64,000 nucleotides of DNA from Methylobacterium crusticola (GCF_003574465.1 NZ_QOWC01000009.1:1-64000), one strand, 5' to 3'; positions 33,042 to 47,225 are shown, numbered from the stretch's first letter. Notes: generated by a model not told the origin, from the letters alone. Made by a program: numbers and translations.

Positions 33042-34651
33042 GCGCACGGGACTACGACGGCCTCGTCGCGGGCTTCCGCTGGCGGATCCCGGAGCGCTAC
33101 AACATCGCGGTCGACGTCTGCGACCGCTGGGCCGCCGCGGACCCGGGGCGCACGGCGCTCCTCGACGTGGCGGCCGACGGCCGGGTCGAGGCCTGGAGCT
33201 TCTCGGCCCTGCGGGAGGCCTCGAACCGCTTCGCCAACGCGCTGCGGGCCCACGGGATCGCGGCCGGCGACCGGGTGGCGGTGCTGCTGCCGCAATCCCC
33301 CGCCGTCGTGGTGGCCCACCTCGCGGTCTACAAGCTCGGCGCCGTGGCCCTGCCCCTCGCGGTGGTGTTCGGCCCCGACGCCCTGGCCCACCGCCTGCGC
33401 GATTCCGGCGCCCGGGCGGTGGTCACCCACGCGGGCGGCCTCGCGAAGCTCGACGCCGTGCGGGACGGCCTGCCGGCGCTGAGGCTCGCGGTCTCCACCG
33501 ACGGGCCGGGGGACCGGGCCCTCGGCTATTCCGGCCTGCTCGCCGCCGCCTCACCCGACCTCGCGCCCGCCGACACCCGGGCCGACGACCCGGCCCTGAT
33601 GATCTACACCTCCGGCACCACCGGCCCGCCCAAGGGGGCGCTGCACGGGCACCGGGTGCTGCTCGGGCACCTGCCGGGCTTCGACATGATGCACGCGTTC
33701 ATGCCGAGGCCCGGGGACCGGATGTGGACGCCGGCCGACTGGGCCTGGGCGGGCGGTCTCCTCAACGCGCTGCTGCCGAGCCTGCACCACGGCGTGGCGG
33801 TGGTGGCGCGCAAGTCCGAGAAGTTCGAGCCCGAGGAGGCGTACCGGCTGATGGCGGACCTCGCGGTCGCCAACGCCTTCGTGCCGCCGACGGCGCTGCG
33901 GATGCTGCGCACGGTCGCGAACCCGCGCGGGCGCTTCGACCTCTCGCGCCTGCGCACGCTGGCCTCGGCGGGCGAGATGCTGGGTCCGGAGACGTTCGGG
34001 TGGGCGCAGGACGAGCTCGGCCTCACCATCAACGAGGCCTACGGGCAGACCGAGTGCAACCTCGTCCTGGCCTCCTGCGCCGCGCTCGGCGTCGCGCGGG
34101 CGGGCTCGACCGGCCGGCCGGTGCCGGGCCACCGGGTCGCGGTGATCCGCCCGGACGGCAGCACCGCCGACCCCGGCGAGATCGGCCAGATCGCGGTGGC
34201 GCGGCCCGACCCCGTGATGTTCCTCGGCTACTGGAACGATCCCGCCGCGACGGAGCGGAAGTTCCTCGGCGACTGGATGACCACGGGCGACCAGGGCCGG
34301 GTCGACCCGGACGGCTACGTCCACTTCGTCGGGCGCGACGACGATGTCATCACGTCGTCGGGCTACCGGATCGGGCCGGGGGAGATCGAGGATTGCCTCC
34401 TGCGCCACCCGGCCGTGGCGCTCGCCGCGGCGGTCGGCAAGCCCGACCCGATGCGCACCGAGATCGTCAAGGCGTTCGTGGTCCTGCGCCCGGGCTTCGC
34501 CGCCTCGGAGGCGCTCGCGGCCGAGATCCAGGACTTCGTGCGCACCCGCCTCTCGGCCCACGAGTACCCGCGGGAGATCGCCTTCCGGGGAAGCCTGCCG
34601 CTCACCACGACGGGCAAGATCATCCGGCGGGAGCTGCGGGCGCAGGCGTGA
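33038..34651 (+). CDS. AMP-dependent acyl-CoA synthetase (medium-chain type)
   Basis: A 537-residue ANL-superfamily ligase. The AMP-binding P-loop is YTSGTTGPPKGALHGH (about 189-204), then NEAYGQTECNLVLASC, WMTTGDQGRVDPDGYVHFVG and the catalytic lysine motif TTTGKIIRREL near the C-terminus. It resembles acsA-like/medium-chain acyl-CoA synthetases that activate short- to medium-chain acids. The start is GTG 33038, coupled to the nitroreductase stop. It converges with the ATP synthase operon. Confidence 0.9.
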   Translation: MSARDYDGLVAGFRWRIPERYNIAVDVCDRWAAADPGRTALLDVAADGRVEAWSFSALREASNRFANALRAHGIAAGDRVAVLLPQSPAVVVAHLAVYKLGAVALPLAVVFGPDALAHRLRDSGARAVVTHAGGLAKLDAVRDGLPALRLAVSTDGPGDRALGYSGLLAAASPDLAPADTRADDPALMIYTSGTTGPPKGALHGHRVLLGHLPGFDMMHAFMPRPGDRMWTPADWAWAGGLLNALLPSLHHGVAVVARKSEKFEPEEAYRLMADLAVANAFVPPTALRMLRTVANPRGRFDLSRLRTLASAGEMLGPETFGWAQDELGLTINEAYGQTECNLVLASCAALGVARAGSTGRPVPGHRVAVIRPDGSTADPGEIGQIAVARPDPVMFLGYWNDPAATERKFLGDWMTTGDQGRVDPDGYVHFVGRDDDVITSSGYRIGPGEIEDCLLRHPAVALAAAVGKPDPMRTEIVKAFVVLRPGFAASEALAAEIQDFVRTRLSAHEYPREIAFRGSLPLTTTGKIIRRELRAQA

Positions 34652-34654
34652 GCC

Positions 34655-34720
34655 GCGCCCGAAACGGCGTGGCACTGCGCACGGAACGGCGCGGAACTGC
34701 GCCCGAAAAGGCGCGGCACT
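34655..34720. repeat. Three 22-bp imperfect tandem repeats
   Basis: Units at 34655-34676, 34677-34698 and 34699-34720 share the frame GCGC-CGAA-CGGCG-GG-ACT with a few substitutions each. They begin 4 bases after the acyl-CoA synthetase stop and lie between two convergent genes. Confidence 0.9.
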
Positions 34721-34725
34721 GCGCC
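34706..34725 (-). terminator. Probable terminator of the atp operon
   Basis: On the minus strand GGCGC-AGTGCC-GCGCC is followed by TTTT. It is built from the third 22-bp repeat unit and its edge, and lies about 29 bases after the atpC stop. The stem is short but the T run is rare for this DNA. Confidence 0.5.
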
Positions 34726-34753
34726 CAGGAGAGCGTCGCGCCCGGACGGCGCC

Positions 34754-35155
34754 TCAGAAGGTCAGCGCCACCTTGGCCTCGCGGAGCTGGGCGATGTGGC
34801 CCTCGATCTCGCGGCGCTTGTCGTAATCCTCGGTGGCGTCGTGCTGCAGCTCGGCCGCCTCGATGTCCCGGTCGATGATCTCGGGCGTCAGCTCCTCGAT
34901 CGGGGTCGCCCGCTCGGCGATGACGGTGAGCGAGGTGGCGTTGATCTCGGCGAAGCCGCCGCGCACCAGGACCCGCTTGCCGTGCTGCGGGCTCTCGGTG
35001 ATGACCAGGACCCCGGTCTTCAGGGTGGTGAGGACCGGGGCGTGGCCCGGCAGCACCGTCATCTCGCCCTCGGAGCCCGGGAGCTGCACGGCATCGACCG
35101 CGCCCGAGTAGAGGATCCGCTCGGGGCCGACGAGGTCAAACTGGAAGGTGGCCAT
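34754..35155 (-). CDS. atpC: ATP synthase F1 epsilon subunit
   Basis: A 133-residue subunit of the F1 central stalk. The N-terminal beta-sandwich (about 1-85) has FQFDLVGPERILYSG, EGEMTVLPGHAP and LVRGGFAEI; the C-terminal part is a helical hairpin. It couples rotation and can inhibit ATP hydrolysis. Last gene of atpHAGDC. Confidence 0.97.
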   Translation of the reverse strand: MATFQFDLVGPERILYSGAVDAVQLPGSEGEMTVLPGHAPVLTTLKTGVLVITESPQHGKRVLVRGGFAEINATSLTVIAERATPIEELTPEIIDRDIEAAELQHDATEDYDKRREIEGHIAQLREAKVALTF

Positions 35156-35236
35156 GGGGAGGGGTCGGTTCCGTTGTCGTCAGGCGCGGACGGGGCGCGG
35201 CCGCTCGGGGCCGCGCCCGCTTTGCGGGTGGGACGG

Positions 35237-39159
<3,923 letters not shown>

Positions 39160-39224
39160 CTTGGGACCTTCCCTCGTTCTCAGAGCTGTCTGTCGGGTTC
39201 GTCGGCGCGGTGCCGGGCGGCGCC

Positions 39225-39797
39225 CTAGCGGGCGTCCCGCATCGCGAGGCGGATGCTGTTGAGCTTCGTGCGCAGGGAGGCGTCGACCATGCGGCTGCCG
39301 AGCTTGACGACGATGCCGCCGATCAGGCTCGGGTCGATGCGCAGGTCGAGGTCGATCTCGGAGCGGGCGACGTCGCGCAGGGACGCCTTGATGTCCTGGA
39401 GCACCGCGTCGGAGGGCTGCTCGGCCAGGCGCACCTCGGCCCGCACGATGCCCTTCGACTCCCGCACCAGGGTCCGGAAGCCGCGGATCATCTCGGGCAG
39501 GGCGAAGAGGCGGCGGTTGGCGGCCGACAGGCGGATGAAGTTGCCGGCGAGGCCGCCGATCTCCGCCGACGCCAGCACGGCCTCGATCGCCTTGACCTGG
39601 TCCCCGGCCGAGAAGGCCGGGCTGCGCACGAGGCGCCGCAGGTCGGCGCTCTCGGAGAGCAGGGCATCGAACCGCTCGAGCCCCTCGGCGACCGCATCGA
39701 CGCTGCGCTCCTCGCGGGCGAGCTCGAACAACGCCGAGGCGTACCGCCCGGCGACGCCCGCCAGGGGAGAACCCGATTCCGATGCGTTCTGAGCCAC
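39225..39797 (-). CDS. atpH: ATP synthase F1 delta subunit
   Basis: A 190-residue stator subunit linking F1 to the b subunits. The N-terminal helical domain has [15 protein letters not shown] (about 16-30) and the conserved C-terminal region has [22 protein letters not shown]. First gene of the F1 operon. The F0 genes are not in the window, which is usual for alphaproteobacteria. Confidence 0.96.
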   Translation of the reverse strand: MAQNASESGSPLAGVAGRYASALFELAREERSVDAVAEGLERFDALLSESADLRRLVRSPAFSAGDQVKAIEAVLASAEIGGLAGNFIRLSAANRRLFALPEMIRGFRTLVRESKGIVRAEVRLAEQPSDAVLQDIKASLRDVARSEIDLDLRIDPSLIGGIVVKLGSRMVDASLRTKLNSIRLAMRDAR

Positions 39798-40052
39798 CAG
39801 CGCTCTCTCTCATGTCCTGGCCCGACGGGTCCGGCCGCAACACGCCGGTCTCAGGAGTGGCGGCGGCGCGCGGCCCGTCGATGATGGGATGGCACCGGCA
39901 CGAGAAGGAGCCCCCTCCCCCGGCGCGGCGCCGGCCTAGCATGGGTTCACGGGGGGCGCAAGGCGACCGGGCTCCGCCCCAATCGTACAGGCGGGCCGAG
40001 GGGTTAATCAGTCTGCGCGCGAACGGTGGCGGGCGTGAGGCGAGGATCGTCC
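39798..40052. other. Upstream region of the atp operon
   Basis: A 255-base gap between the thiol-disulfide gene and atpH, both leftward. It contains a candidate promoter (39934-39961) and no coding frame that looks real. Confidence 0.5.
39934..39961 (-). promoter_or_regulatory. Candidate promoter for atpHAGDC
   Basis: Read on the minus strand: TTGCGC (39961-39956), a 16-base spacer and CTAGGC (39939-39934). This resembles alphaproteobacterial sigma-70 sites and lies about 140 bases before the atpH ATG. The -10 is weak; this is a guess from pattern only. Confidence 0.3.
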
Positions 40053-40742
40053 TCAGCCCTGGCAGGCGATCGCGTCGCAGGCGGCGACCGATTCCAGGAC
40101 CCGCGCGAGGCTCCTGGGGCCCGGGTAGCCGAGGAGCGCCGCGGTGCCGACCACGTAGGAGGGCGTGGCGGCGAGGCCGAGGTCGGCGGCGAGCCGCATC
40201 TGGGCCTGCAGCGCCTCGCGGACCTCGTCCGACTCGGCCGCCTGCGCGAGGGCGGCCCGGTCGTGGCCGAGGGCCCGGGCGGCGTCGAGGGCGCGGGCGC
40301 CGTCGATGCGGCTGGTGGCACCCCCGAGGAGGGCGGCGTAGAGGGCGTGGGCGGCCCCCGAGCCGCCGCCGCGCTGCACCGCCAGCGCCACCTTGGCGGC
40401 CTGCGCCGAGGCCGGCGACAGGATCGGATTGTTGACGAGGCCGACCCGGAGGTCGGGCGCGGCGCGGGTCAGCGCGGCGAGGTCGCGCGCCGCCGCCCGG
40501 CACCAGGGGCAGTTGTAGTCGAAGAACTCGTACAGGGTCACGGCCGCGTCGCGGGACCCGATCCAGGTCACGCCGCGCAGGCCGCCGATCTCGGAGGCGA
40601 GCTCGCCCGGCAGGCGGGTGTTGGGGACGGGCCTGCCGTCGTCGCCCGTGAGCGGGTGCCACTGCCCCTCGGACTGCGCCCGCGCGCCGGCGGGGAGGAG
40701 CGCCAGGGCGGCGGCGAGGACGGAGCGGCGGGAGAGGCGCAT
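40053..40742 (-). CDS. Exported DsbA-family thiol-disulfide protein
   Basis: A 229-residue periplasmic protein. The signal peptide is about 1-22 ([18 protein letters not shown]). A thioredoxin fold follows with active-site CPWC (78-81) in [13 protein letters not shown], an inserted helical domain and cis-proline region [10 protein letters not shown]. It ends with two more cysteines ([10 protein letters not shown]). It resembles DsbA/BdbD-type oxidoreductases. No strong ribosome binding site precedes the ATG. Confidence 0.87.
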   Translation of the reverse strand: MRLSRRSVLAAALALLPAGARAQSEGQWHPLTGDDGRPVPNTRLPGELASEIGGLRGVTWIGSRDAAVTLYEFFDYNCPWCRAAARDLAALTRAAPDLRVGLVNNPILSPASAQAAKVALAVQRGGGSGAAHALYAALLGGATSRIDGARALDAARALGHDRAALAQAAESDEVREALQAQMRLAADLGLAATPSYVVGTAALLGYPGPRSLARVLESVAACDAIACQG

Positions 40743-40813
40743 GGGCGGACTCGGGGGGAACGCGGGGACCGGTCCCGTTCTAGCTCGGCCATTTGGGCCG
40801 GATGAAGGCCGCC

Positions 40814-40873
40814 GGGCCGGAGGCTCCAGGGCCGGAGGCTCCAGATCCCGACGCTCCAGGGCCGCACGCTCCT
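40814..40873. repeat. Four 15-bp imperfect tandem repeats
   Basis: GGGCCGGAGGCTCCA is perfectly duplicated (40814-40828, 40829-40843), then GATCCCGACGCTCCA (40844-40858) and GGGCCGCACGCTCCT (40859-40873). It lies between two leftward genes, just after the cupin gene stop. Confidence 0.9.
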
Positions 40874-40891
40874 GGGCGGTCCCCCGGCCCG

Positions 40892-41314
40892 TCACGCGGG
40901 CGAGGCCAGGGGCTTGTCCTTCTCGACCACGTAGGTGCTGGTGAGCCGCACGGTCCGGCCGCCGTTCCTGGCGCCGGCATGCGGCGTGTTCGGCAGGACC
41001 TGGAAGCCGTCGCCCGCCTTGTAGACCCGGGTCGCCTGCCCCTCGATCGGCAGCTCGATCTCGCCCTCGAGGACGTAGCCGGACTCGATGCCCGGATGGG
41101 TGTGGCGCCCGACGAGGACGCCCGCGTCGATCTCGACCTCGGCGATGATCGTGACGTAGCCCGGCATCGGCCCGTCCACCTGCGACAGGACCTTGCGCCT
41201 GAGGCCCGGGGACGCGGCGGGCGGCGTCTGCGCCGAGGCGTCGGTCGCCAGGAAGCCCGTCGTCGCGCAGAGCGCGCAGGTGGCGAAGCGCGCGAATCCG
41301 CGGCGTGTCAGCAT
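40892..41314 (-). CDS. Exported cupin-domain protein
   Basis: A 140-residue protein with a signal peptide (about 1-29, RRGFARFATCALCATTGFLA). A single cupin barrel has GRHTHPGIESGYVLEGEIEL (metal-binding His pair and Glu) and a second motif ending NTPHAG. It probably binds a metal in the periplasm; the reaction is unknown. ATG 41314 follows GGGAGG; a longer frame is rejected for that reason. Confidence 0.85.
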   Translation of the reverse strand: MLTRRGFARFATCALCATTGFLATDASAQTPPAASPGLRRKVLSQVDGPMPGYVTIIAEVEIDAGVLVGRHTHPGIESGYVLEGEIELPIEGQATRVYKAGDGFQVLPNTPHAGARNGGRTVRLTSTYVVEKDKPLASPA

Positions 41315-41386
41315 GATGAACCTCCCGGGCGGGCCGGTCTCTCGCGCCGGCCCCGCGCCAAGGTCCGTCCGCTCCCGCACCCCGTC

Positions 41387-41427
41387 AAGGCCGGGCGCGC
41401 GACCTTGAAAAGGCCGGGCGCGCGACC
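41387..41427. repeat. Two copies of an 18-bp repeat, 23-bp period
   Basis: AAGGCCGGGCGCGCGACC occurs at 41387-41404 and again at 41410-41427 in the gap between the cupin and isomerase-like genes. Confidence 0.85.
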
Positions 41428-41467
41428 CTTGCGAGGTGGCGCACGCGAGATCGGCGTCAGCGCTCGG

Positions 41468-42094
41468 TCAGCGCACCCCCGCGGGCCGCTCCCCCAGGGC
41501 CCAGGCCAGCGCCTGCTCCAGGCGGTCGTTGCCCCAGAACAGCTCGCCGTCCTCGGTCAGGAAGGTCGGGGCCCCGAAGATGCCGCGGGACTTCGCCTCC
41601 TCGCCGACCACCCGCAGGCGGCTCTTGTGCGGCTCGGAGGCCGCGAGCTTGACGAGGGCGTGCCCGTCGAGGTCGAGGCCGTCGAGGAGCGCCGCGACGC
41701 TCGCGGGCTCGGCGATCGACTGGCCGCGGGCGAACTCGGCCTCGTAGACGGCGCGCACGAAGTGCCCGATCCAGGGCTGCTCAGCGCCGTAGGCCGCGAC
41801 CCGGGTCGCCGTGAGGCTGTTCTGCGGGAAGGACGGCGGCTGGCGCACCGGCGGCAGCCCGAGGCGCGCCGCCTCGCGGGCGAGGTCCCGCCACATGTTG
41901 CGGCCCTTGGCCGGGAAGAGGTTGAACGGCGAGGAGGTCCAGCCGTGGGCGGCGAAGATCGGGCCGAGCAGGAAGGGGCGCCAGCGGAGCGACACGCCCG
42001 CCTCCCCGGCCAGGGCCTCGATCCGCGCGGCGGAGAGATACGAGTAGGTCGACGCGAACTCGAACCAGAATTCGAGTGTCGGCGGGCGCGCCAT
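41468..42094 (-). CDS. 2-hydroxychromene-2-carboxylate isomerase-like protein
   Basis: A 208-residue DsbA-fold protein of the kappa-class glutathione transferase/HCCA isomerase group. FEFASTYSYLSAARI (about 12-26) is the N-terminal motif with Ser/Thr in place of the DsbA cysteines, and RGIFGAPTFLTEDGELFWGNDRL (about 169-191) is the conserved end. It is glutathione-dependent in known members of naphthalene degradation. No aromatic degradation genes are near, so the actual substrate is open. Confidence 0.87.
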   Translation of the reverse strand: MARPPTLEFWFEFASTYSYLSAARIEALAGEAGVSLRWRPFLLGPIFAAHGWTSSPFNLFPAKGRNMWRDLAREAARLGLPPVRQPPSFPQNSLTATRVAAYGAEQPWIGHFVRAVYEAEFARGQSIAEPASVAALLDGLDLDGHALVKLAASEPHKSRLRVVGEEAKSRGIFGAPTFLTEDGELFWGNDRLEQALAWALGERPAGVR

Positions 42095-42278
42095 GCATCA
42101 CACTCCGTTCACCATGCGGCCAGCATCACCCCGCGGGCGGGCCGCCACAAGCCTGGCCTTGGGCGTCTCATCGCCACGGAGTCCTACGCCCGAACCGGCA
42201 TCGCGGTTGCACCCGGGCGGGCTCGGCTGGTAAGCCGCCGGCTCCCCCGCCGCCCTCCCGCCCGAGACGCCGCCCGCC

Positions 42279-43520
<1,242 letters not shown>

Positions 43521-43639
43521 CGACGGCCGGCTTCACGGGACCCGGCGAGGGCGCCGGCGCCCGCGGGCCGGGCCCGGGTCGTCTCGCGATCGTCCGGCCG
43601 CGGCGCCGGACCGCCCGGAGCGGGGATTCCGGGCCGGAC

Positions 43640-43657
43640 GGGACCCCGCGGGGTCCC
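43640..43657. repeat. 18-bp perfect palindrome between convergent genes
   Basis: GGGACCCCGCGGGGTCCC lies between argG and the acidic protein gene, whose stops face each other. It may help end transcription in both directions but has no T run. Confidence 0.6.
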
Positions 43658-43661
43658 CGAC

Positions 43662-44009
43662 TCAGCCCGCGTCCTCCTCGTCGTCGTCGATGTCGACCAG
43701 GAACAGGATGTCGACGTCGTCCTCCTCGTCCTCGCTCGCGTCCCGGGAATCGCCCTTCGCCGGGTCGGCGGCCGGCTCGTCGTCGAACTCGTCCTCGTCC
43801 ATGGCGTCCTCGAACGTCTCGGTCTCCTCCTCGGTCGAGGGACGCAGCGTCAGCGCCTCGGCCCGGCCCGACCAGAGCGGGCGGCCGTCGCTGGTCATGG
43901 TCCGCAGGTCGTCCTTGAAGCCCTCGACGTCGAGAAGCTCCCGGGCCCGCGCCTCGGTCGACCGGATGATGGCGACGGGGGTGCCGTCGATATCGAGAGT
44001 GAACATCAT
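43662..44009 (-). CDS. Acidic protein of unknown function
   Basis: A 115-residue protein. The first 60 residues are folded-looking (FTLDIDGTPVAIIRSTEARARELL, a short strand-helix unit), while the rest is very rich in Asp and Glu and ends DIDDDEEDAG. No signal or membrane segment. An AAGGGAAG site precedes the ATG pair at 44009/44006. I do not recognise the family. Confidence 0.7.
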   Translation of the reverse strand: MMFTLDIDGTPVAIIRSTEARARELLDVEGFKDDLRTMTSDGRPLWSGRAEALTLRPSTEEETETFEDAMDEDEFDDEPAADPAKGDSRDASEDEEDDVDILFLVDIDDDEEDAG

Positions 44010-44119
44010 GCTTCCCTTGAGGCCGCCGCACCGCTCGAGGCGGGCGCCGCTGTGTTAGGGGGTGAAAGGCCGGCACGCCACCCTCGTTCCCGCCCGCGCG
44101 GCGGAAACCCGCCCGGCCG

Positions 44120-44815
44120 TCAGGAGCGCACGCAGGTAGAGAGCCCGCCGAGGCCGGCCATGCGGCCCTGGATCCGCCCCGCCAGCGCCCGCAGGCCGCG
44201 GGAGGGGGTGCGCGGGTTGCGGGTGATCGGGTTCGGCAGCGCCGCGACGAGGAGCGCGGCCTCGCCCCGCGTGAGGTCGCGGGCCCCCTTGCCGAACCAG
44301 TGCCGGGCCGCGGCCTCGGCCCCGAAGACGCCCTCGCCCCACTCCGCCACGTTGAGGTAGATCTCGAGGGTGCGGCGCTTGCCCCAGACGAGGTCGGCCA
44401 TCAGGGCGAGGGGGATCTCCAGGGCCTTGCGGACGTAGGAGCGGCCCGGCCACAGGAAGACGTTCTTGACCGTCTGCATCGTCACCGTCGAGGCGCCGCG
44501 GCTCGGGCCGTCCTCGTCGTCGACCACGCTCCAGAGCGCGTCCCAGTCGACGCCGTCGTGCAGGCAGTAGCGCTGGTCCTCCGAGGCGATCACGCCCTGC
44601 ACCAGGGCCGGCGCGACGCCCGCCAGGGGCACGACCTCGCGCGCAACCGGCCGGAGCGTCGCCCAACGGCCGAGCATCAGGGTTGAGGGCGGGGTCACCG
44701 CGCGATAGACGAGCGCCAGGGCCAGCACGAGGGCGACCGCCATGACGGGCAGCAGCAGGACGGCGCGAATCACGCGGCGCCAGCGGGTGCGGTCGGGCGG
44801 CGCGCCCAACGGCAC
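44120..44815 (-). CDS. mtgA: Monofunctional peptidoglycan transglycosylase
   Basis: At least 231 residues: one N-terminal membrane anchor (about 15-38), then a GT51 glycosyltransferase domain with catalytic SEDQRYCLHDGVDW (E79), GASTVTMQTVKNVFLWPGRSYVRK read across about 107-130, and KRRTLEIYLNVAEWG. It polymerises lipid II on the outer face of the inner membrane. The GTG at 44815 has no ribosome binding site. An in-frame ATT at 44890 lies 5-6 bases after GGAGGG, so the true start may be upstream. Confidence 0.92.
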   Translation of the reverse strand: MPLGAPPDRTRWRRVIRAVLLLPVMAVALVLALALVYRAVTPPSTLMLGRWATLRPVAREVVPLAGVAPALVQGVIASEDQRYCLHDGVDWDALWSVVDDEDGPSRGASTVTMQTVKNVFLWPGRSYVRKALEIPLALMADLVWGKRRTLEIYLNVAEWGEGVFGAEAAARHWFGKGARDLTRGEAALLVAALPNPITRNPRTPSRGLRALAGRIQGRMAGLGGLSTCVRS

Positions 44816-44950
44816 GAGCCCGGAGAGCGGCTGCGACCGGCCGCCGCCCGAGCCCCCGTCGCGGTCCGCCGTGGCGCGCGGCTCCTGAATCCGTCCCTCC
44901 TCATGCCGTGCCCTGATGCCAGCGGCACCTCCTCGACCGAGGCCTCCACA

Positions 44951-45952
44951 ATGCAGTCAACGCGGGCTCAGCAGGCCACGAAGCCGGGCCGTCCCCAGGA
45001 TAATCTCGGGACTCCGGGCACCATCGGCTACCCCGACGGCGGCGATTTCACGGCGCGCCTCACGGCGGTCGCCGACGCCGTCGAGGCCTACCTCGCCGAG
45101 CGCCTCGGCGACGCCGCGCAGGACGGCGAGATCGCCCGGCCGCCCCGGCTGATGCAGGCGATGCGCCACGCCGTGCTGGGGGGCGGCAAGCGCCTGCGGC
45201 CCTTCCTCGCCATCGAGACCGCCCGCATGCTCGGCGGGGCCTATCCGGGGGCGCTCGCGGCGGGGGCCGGCGTCGAGCTCGTCCACTGCTACTCCCTCGT
45301 CCACGACGACCTCCCGGCCATGGACGACGACGACCTGCGCCGGGGCAAGCCCACGGTGCACAAGGCCTACGACGAGGCGACCGCGATCCTGGTCGGCGAC
45401 GCCCTCCAGACCCTCGCCTTCGAGATCCTGGCCGACCCGGCCTGGCAGCCCGATCCGGGGATCCGGGCCGAGCTGGTGCTCGGGCTCGCCCGGGCCTCGG
45501 GCCTCGGCGGCATGGTGGGCGGGCAGCTCCTCGACCTCGGCGCGGAGGGGCGCTTCGGCCCGGCGAGCCTCGACGTCGAGGCGACGCTCCAGCTCCAGGC
45601 CATGAAGACCGGCGCGATCCTGGCCTTCTCGGTCGATGCCGGGGCGCTGGTGGGCGGCGCCGCCCCGCAGGAGCGCGCCGCGCTCCTGGCCTACGGGCGC
45701 GCGCTCGGCCAGGCCTTCCAGGTGGCCGACGACATCCTGGACCGCGAGGCCTCCTCGGAGGCCATGGGCAAGCGCACCGGCAAGGACAAGGACGCCGGCA
45801 AGGCGACCCTGGTCGACCGCCTCGGCCTCGACGGGGCGCGGGCCGAGTGCGAGCGCCTGGTCGGCGTGTGCGAGGCGGCGCTGGCGCCCTGGGGCGAGGC
45901 CGCCGCCACCCTGCGCGAGGCGGCCCGCTTCACGGTGGCGCGCAAGACCTGA
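44951..45952 (+). CDS. ispA: Farnesyl/geranyl diphosphate synthase
   Basis: A 333-residue trans-prenyltransferase. The first aspartate-rich motif is [10 protein letters not shown] from 119, the second is ADDILD (D260, D261), with [12 protein letters not shown] near 78. The short-chain FARM region fits farnesyl diphosphate synthase. The N-terminal 30 residues are an unusual low-complexity extension. ATG 44951 is preferred (GAGG at 8 bases) over ATG 44903. The last codons and stop lie in a 13-bp tandem repeat. Confidence 0.92.
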   Translation: MQSTRAQQATKPGRPQDNLGTPGTIGYPDGGDFTARLTAVADAVEAYLAERLGDAAQDGEIARPPRLMQAMRHAVLGGGKRLRPFLAIETARMLGGAYPGALAAGAGVELVHCYSLVHDDLPAMDDDDLRRGKPTVHKAYDEATAILVGDALQTLAFEILADPAWQPDPGIRAELVLGLARASGLGGMVGGQLLDLGAEGRFGPASLDVEATLQLQAMKTGAILAFSVDAGALVGGAAPQERAALLAYGRALGQAFQVADDILDREASSEAMGKRTGKDKDAGKATLVDRLGLDGARAECERLVGVCEAALAPWGEAAATLREAARFTVARKT

Positions 45953-45991
45953 GCGCAAGACCTGAGCGCAAGACCTGGGCGCGAGACCCGG
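45940..45991. repeat. Four 13-bp tandem repeats over the ispA stop
   Basis: GCGCAAGACCTGA occurs at 45940-45952 and 45953-45965, GCGCAAGACCTGG at 45966-45978 and GCGCGAGACCCGG at 45979-45991. The first copy contains the last ispA codons and its TGA stop. The period is not a multiple of three. Confidence 0.92.
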
Positions 45992-46050
45992 CGCTCCCGG
46001 GAGCCCGGGTTCCGGGCCCCGCCCTCCCGCAAACCCGCACCGAGATCCCC

Positions 46051-47157
46051 ATGGCGACTCACAAGATCCTGCTCCTGCCGGGCGACGGCATCGGCCCCGA
46101 GGTGATGCGCGAGGTGTCGAAGGTCCTCGGCTGGCTCACCCGCGCGGGCGTCGCCGCCTTCGAGACCGAGACCGACCTCGTCGGCGGCGCGGCCCTCGAC
46201 GCCCACGGCGTGCCCTTGAGCGAGGACGCCCTCGGGCGCGCCAAGGCCGCCGACGCGGTGCTGTTCGGCGCCGTCGGCGGGCCGAAATGGGCGGGCGTGC
46301 CCTACGCCCGGCGCCCCGAGGCGGGCCTCCTGCGCCTGCGCAAGGACCTCGGCCTGTTCGCCAACCTCAGGCCGGCGATCTGCTACCCGGCGCTCGCCGA
46401 CGCCTCGGCGCTCAAGCGCGAGCTGGTCGAGGGGCTCGATATCGTCATCGTCCGCGAGCTGACCGGGGGCGTGTATTTCGGCGAGCCGAAGGAGATCGTG
46501 ACCCTCGAGGACGGCCAGAAGCGCGCCGTCGACACCCAGGTCTACACCTCGGGGGAGATCGAGCGCATCGCGGCGGTGGCCTTCGACCTCGCCCGCAAGC
46601 GCCGCAACCGGGTCGCCTCGGCCGAGAAGCACAACGTGATGAAGTCGGGCGTGCTCTGGAAAGAGGTGGTCACCCGCGTCCACGCCGAGCAGTTCCCGGA
46701 TGTCGGGCTGGAGCACGTCCTCGCCGACAACTGCGCCATGCAGCTCGTGCGCAATCCCAAGCAGTACGACGTGCTGGTGACCGACAACCTCTTCGGCGAC
46801 ATCCTGTCGGACGTGGCCGCGATGCTCACCGGCTCCCTCGGGATGCTGCCCTCGGCCTCCCTCGGGGCGGTCGAGAACGGGACGCGCCGCGCCCTCTACG
46901 AGCCGGTCCACGGCTCGGCCCCGGACATCGCGGGCCAGAACCTCGCCAACCCGATCGCGATGATCGGTTCGCTCGCCATGGCGCTGCGCTACTCCTTCGG
47001 GCTCGTCGAGGCGGCCGACCTCCTCGAGGGGGCGATCACCCGGACGCTCGCGGCGGGCACGCGCACGCGCGACATCGCGGGCCCGGGGGTCAACGCCGTC
47101 GGCACGGCCGAGATGGGCGAGGCCATCCTGCGGGAGCTCGACGCCCCGGCGCGGTGA
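46051..47157 (+). CDS. leuB: 3-isopropylmalate dehydrogenase
   Basis: A 368-residue NAD-dependent enzyme oxidising and decarboxylating 3-isopropylmalate in leucine synthesis. [11 protein letters not shown] (8-18) opens the fold, [12 protein letters not shown] and the metal-binding [19 protein letters not shown] follow, and [12 protein letters not shown] is the NAD-binding turn. ATG 46051 starts the homologous part; the frame open upstream is a shadow of ispA. No leuCD nearby. Confidence 0.98.
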   Translation: MATHKILLLPGDGIGPEVMREVSKVLGWLTRAGVAAFETETDLVGGAALDAHGVPLSEDALGRAKAADAVLFGAVGGPKWAGVPYARRPEAGLLRLRKDLGLFANLRPAICYPALADASALKRELVEGLDIVIVRELTGGVYFGEPKEIVTLEDGQKRAVDTQVYTSGEIERIAAVAFDLARKRRNRVASAEKHNVMKSGVLWKEVVTRVHAEQFPDVGLEHVLADNCAMQLVRNPKQYDVLVTDNLFGDILSDVAAMLTGSLGMLPSASLGAVENGTRRALYEPVHGSAPDIAGQNLANPIAMIGSLAMALRYSFGLVEAADLLEGAITRTLAAGTRTRDIAGPGVNAVGTAEMGEAILRELDAPAR

Positions 47158-47164
47158 GGCCGCG

Positions 47165-47225
47165 GGCGGGCGCCGGGCACAATGCGGCGCCCGCCGGACG
47201 CGGAAACGGGCCCCTCCCGGGGCCC
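47165..47225. terminator. Two strong hairpins between convergent genes
   Basis: GGCGGGCGCCG (47165-47175) pairs perfectly with CGGCGCCCGCC (47185-47195) around 9 bases. GGGCCCC (47208-47214) pairs with GGGGCCC (47219-47225) around TCCC. They lie between the leuB stop and the stop of the secreted-protein gene. There is no T run, so they may slow or stabilise transcripts rather than terminate alone. Confidence 0.5.

Noticed and set aside
41468-42094. Naming this gene as part of an aromatic degradation pathway
   Set aside because: No ring-cleavage or dioxygenase genes are nearby, so only the fold family is claimed.
43640-43657. GGGACCCCGCGGGGTCCC as a specific regulator site
   Set aside because: It lies between two stop codons and is made only of G/C runs around one A and one T; a terminator aid or chance is more likely.
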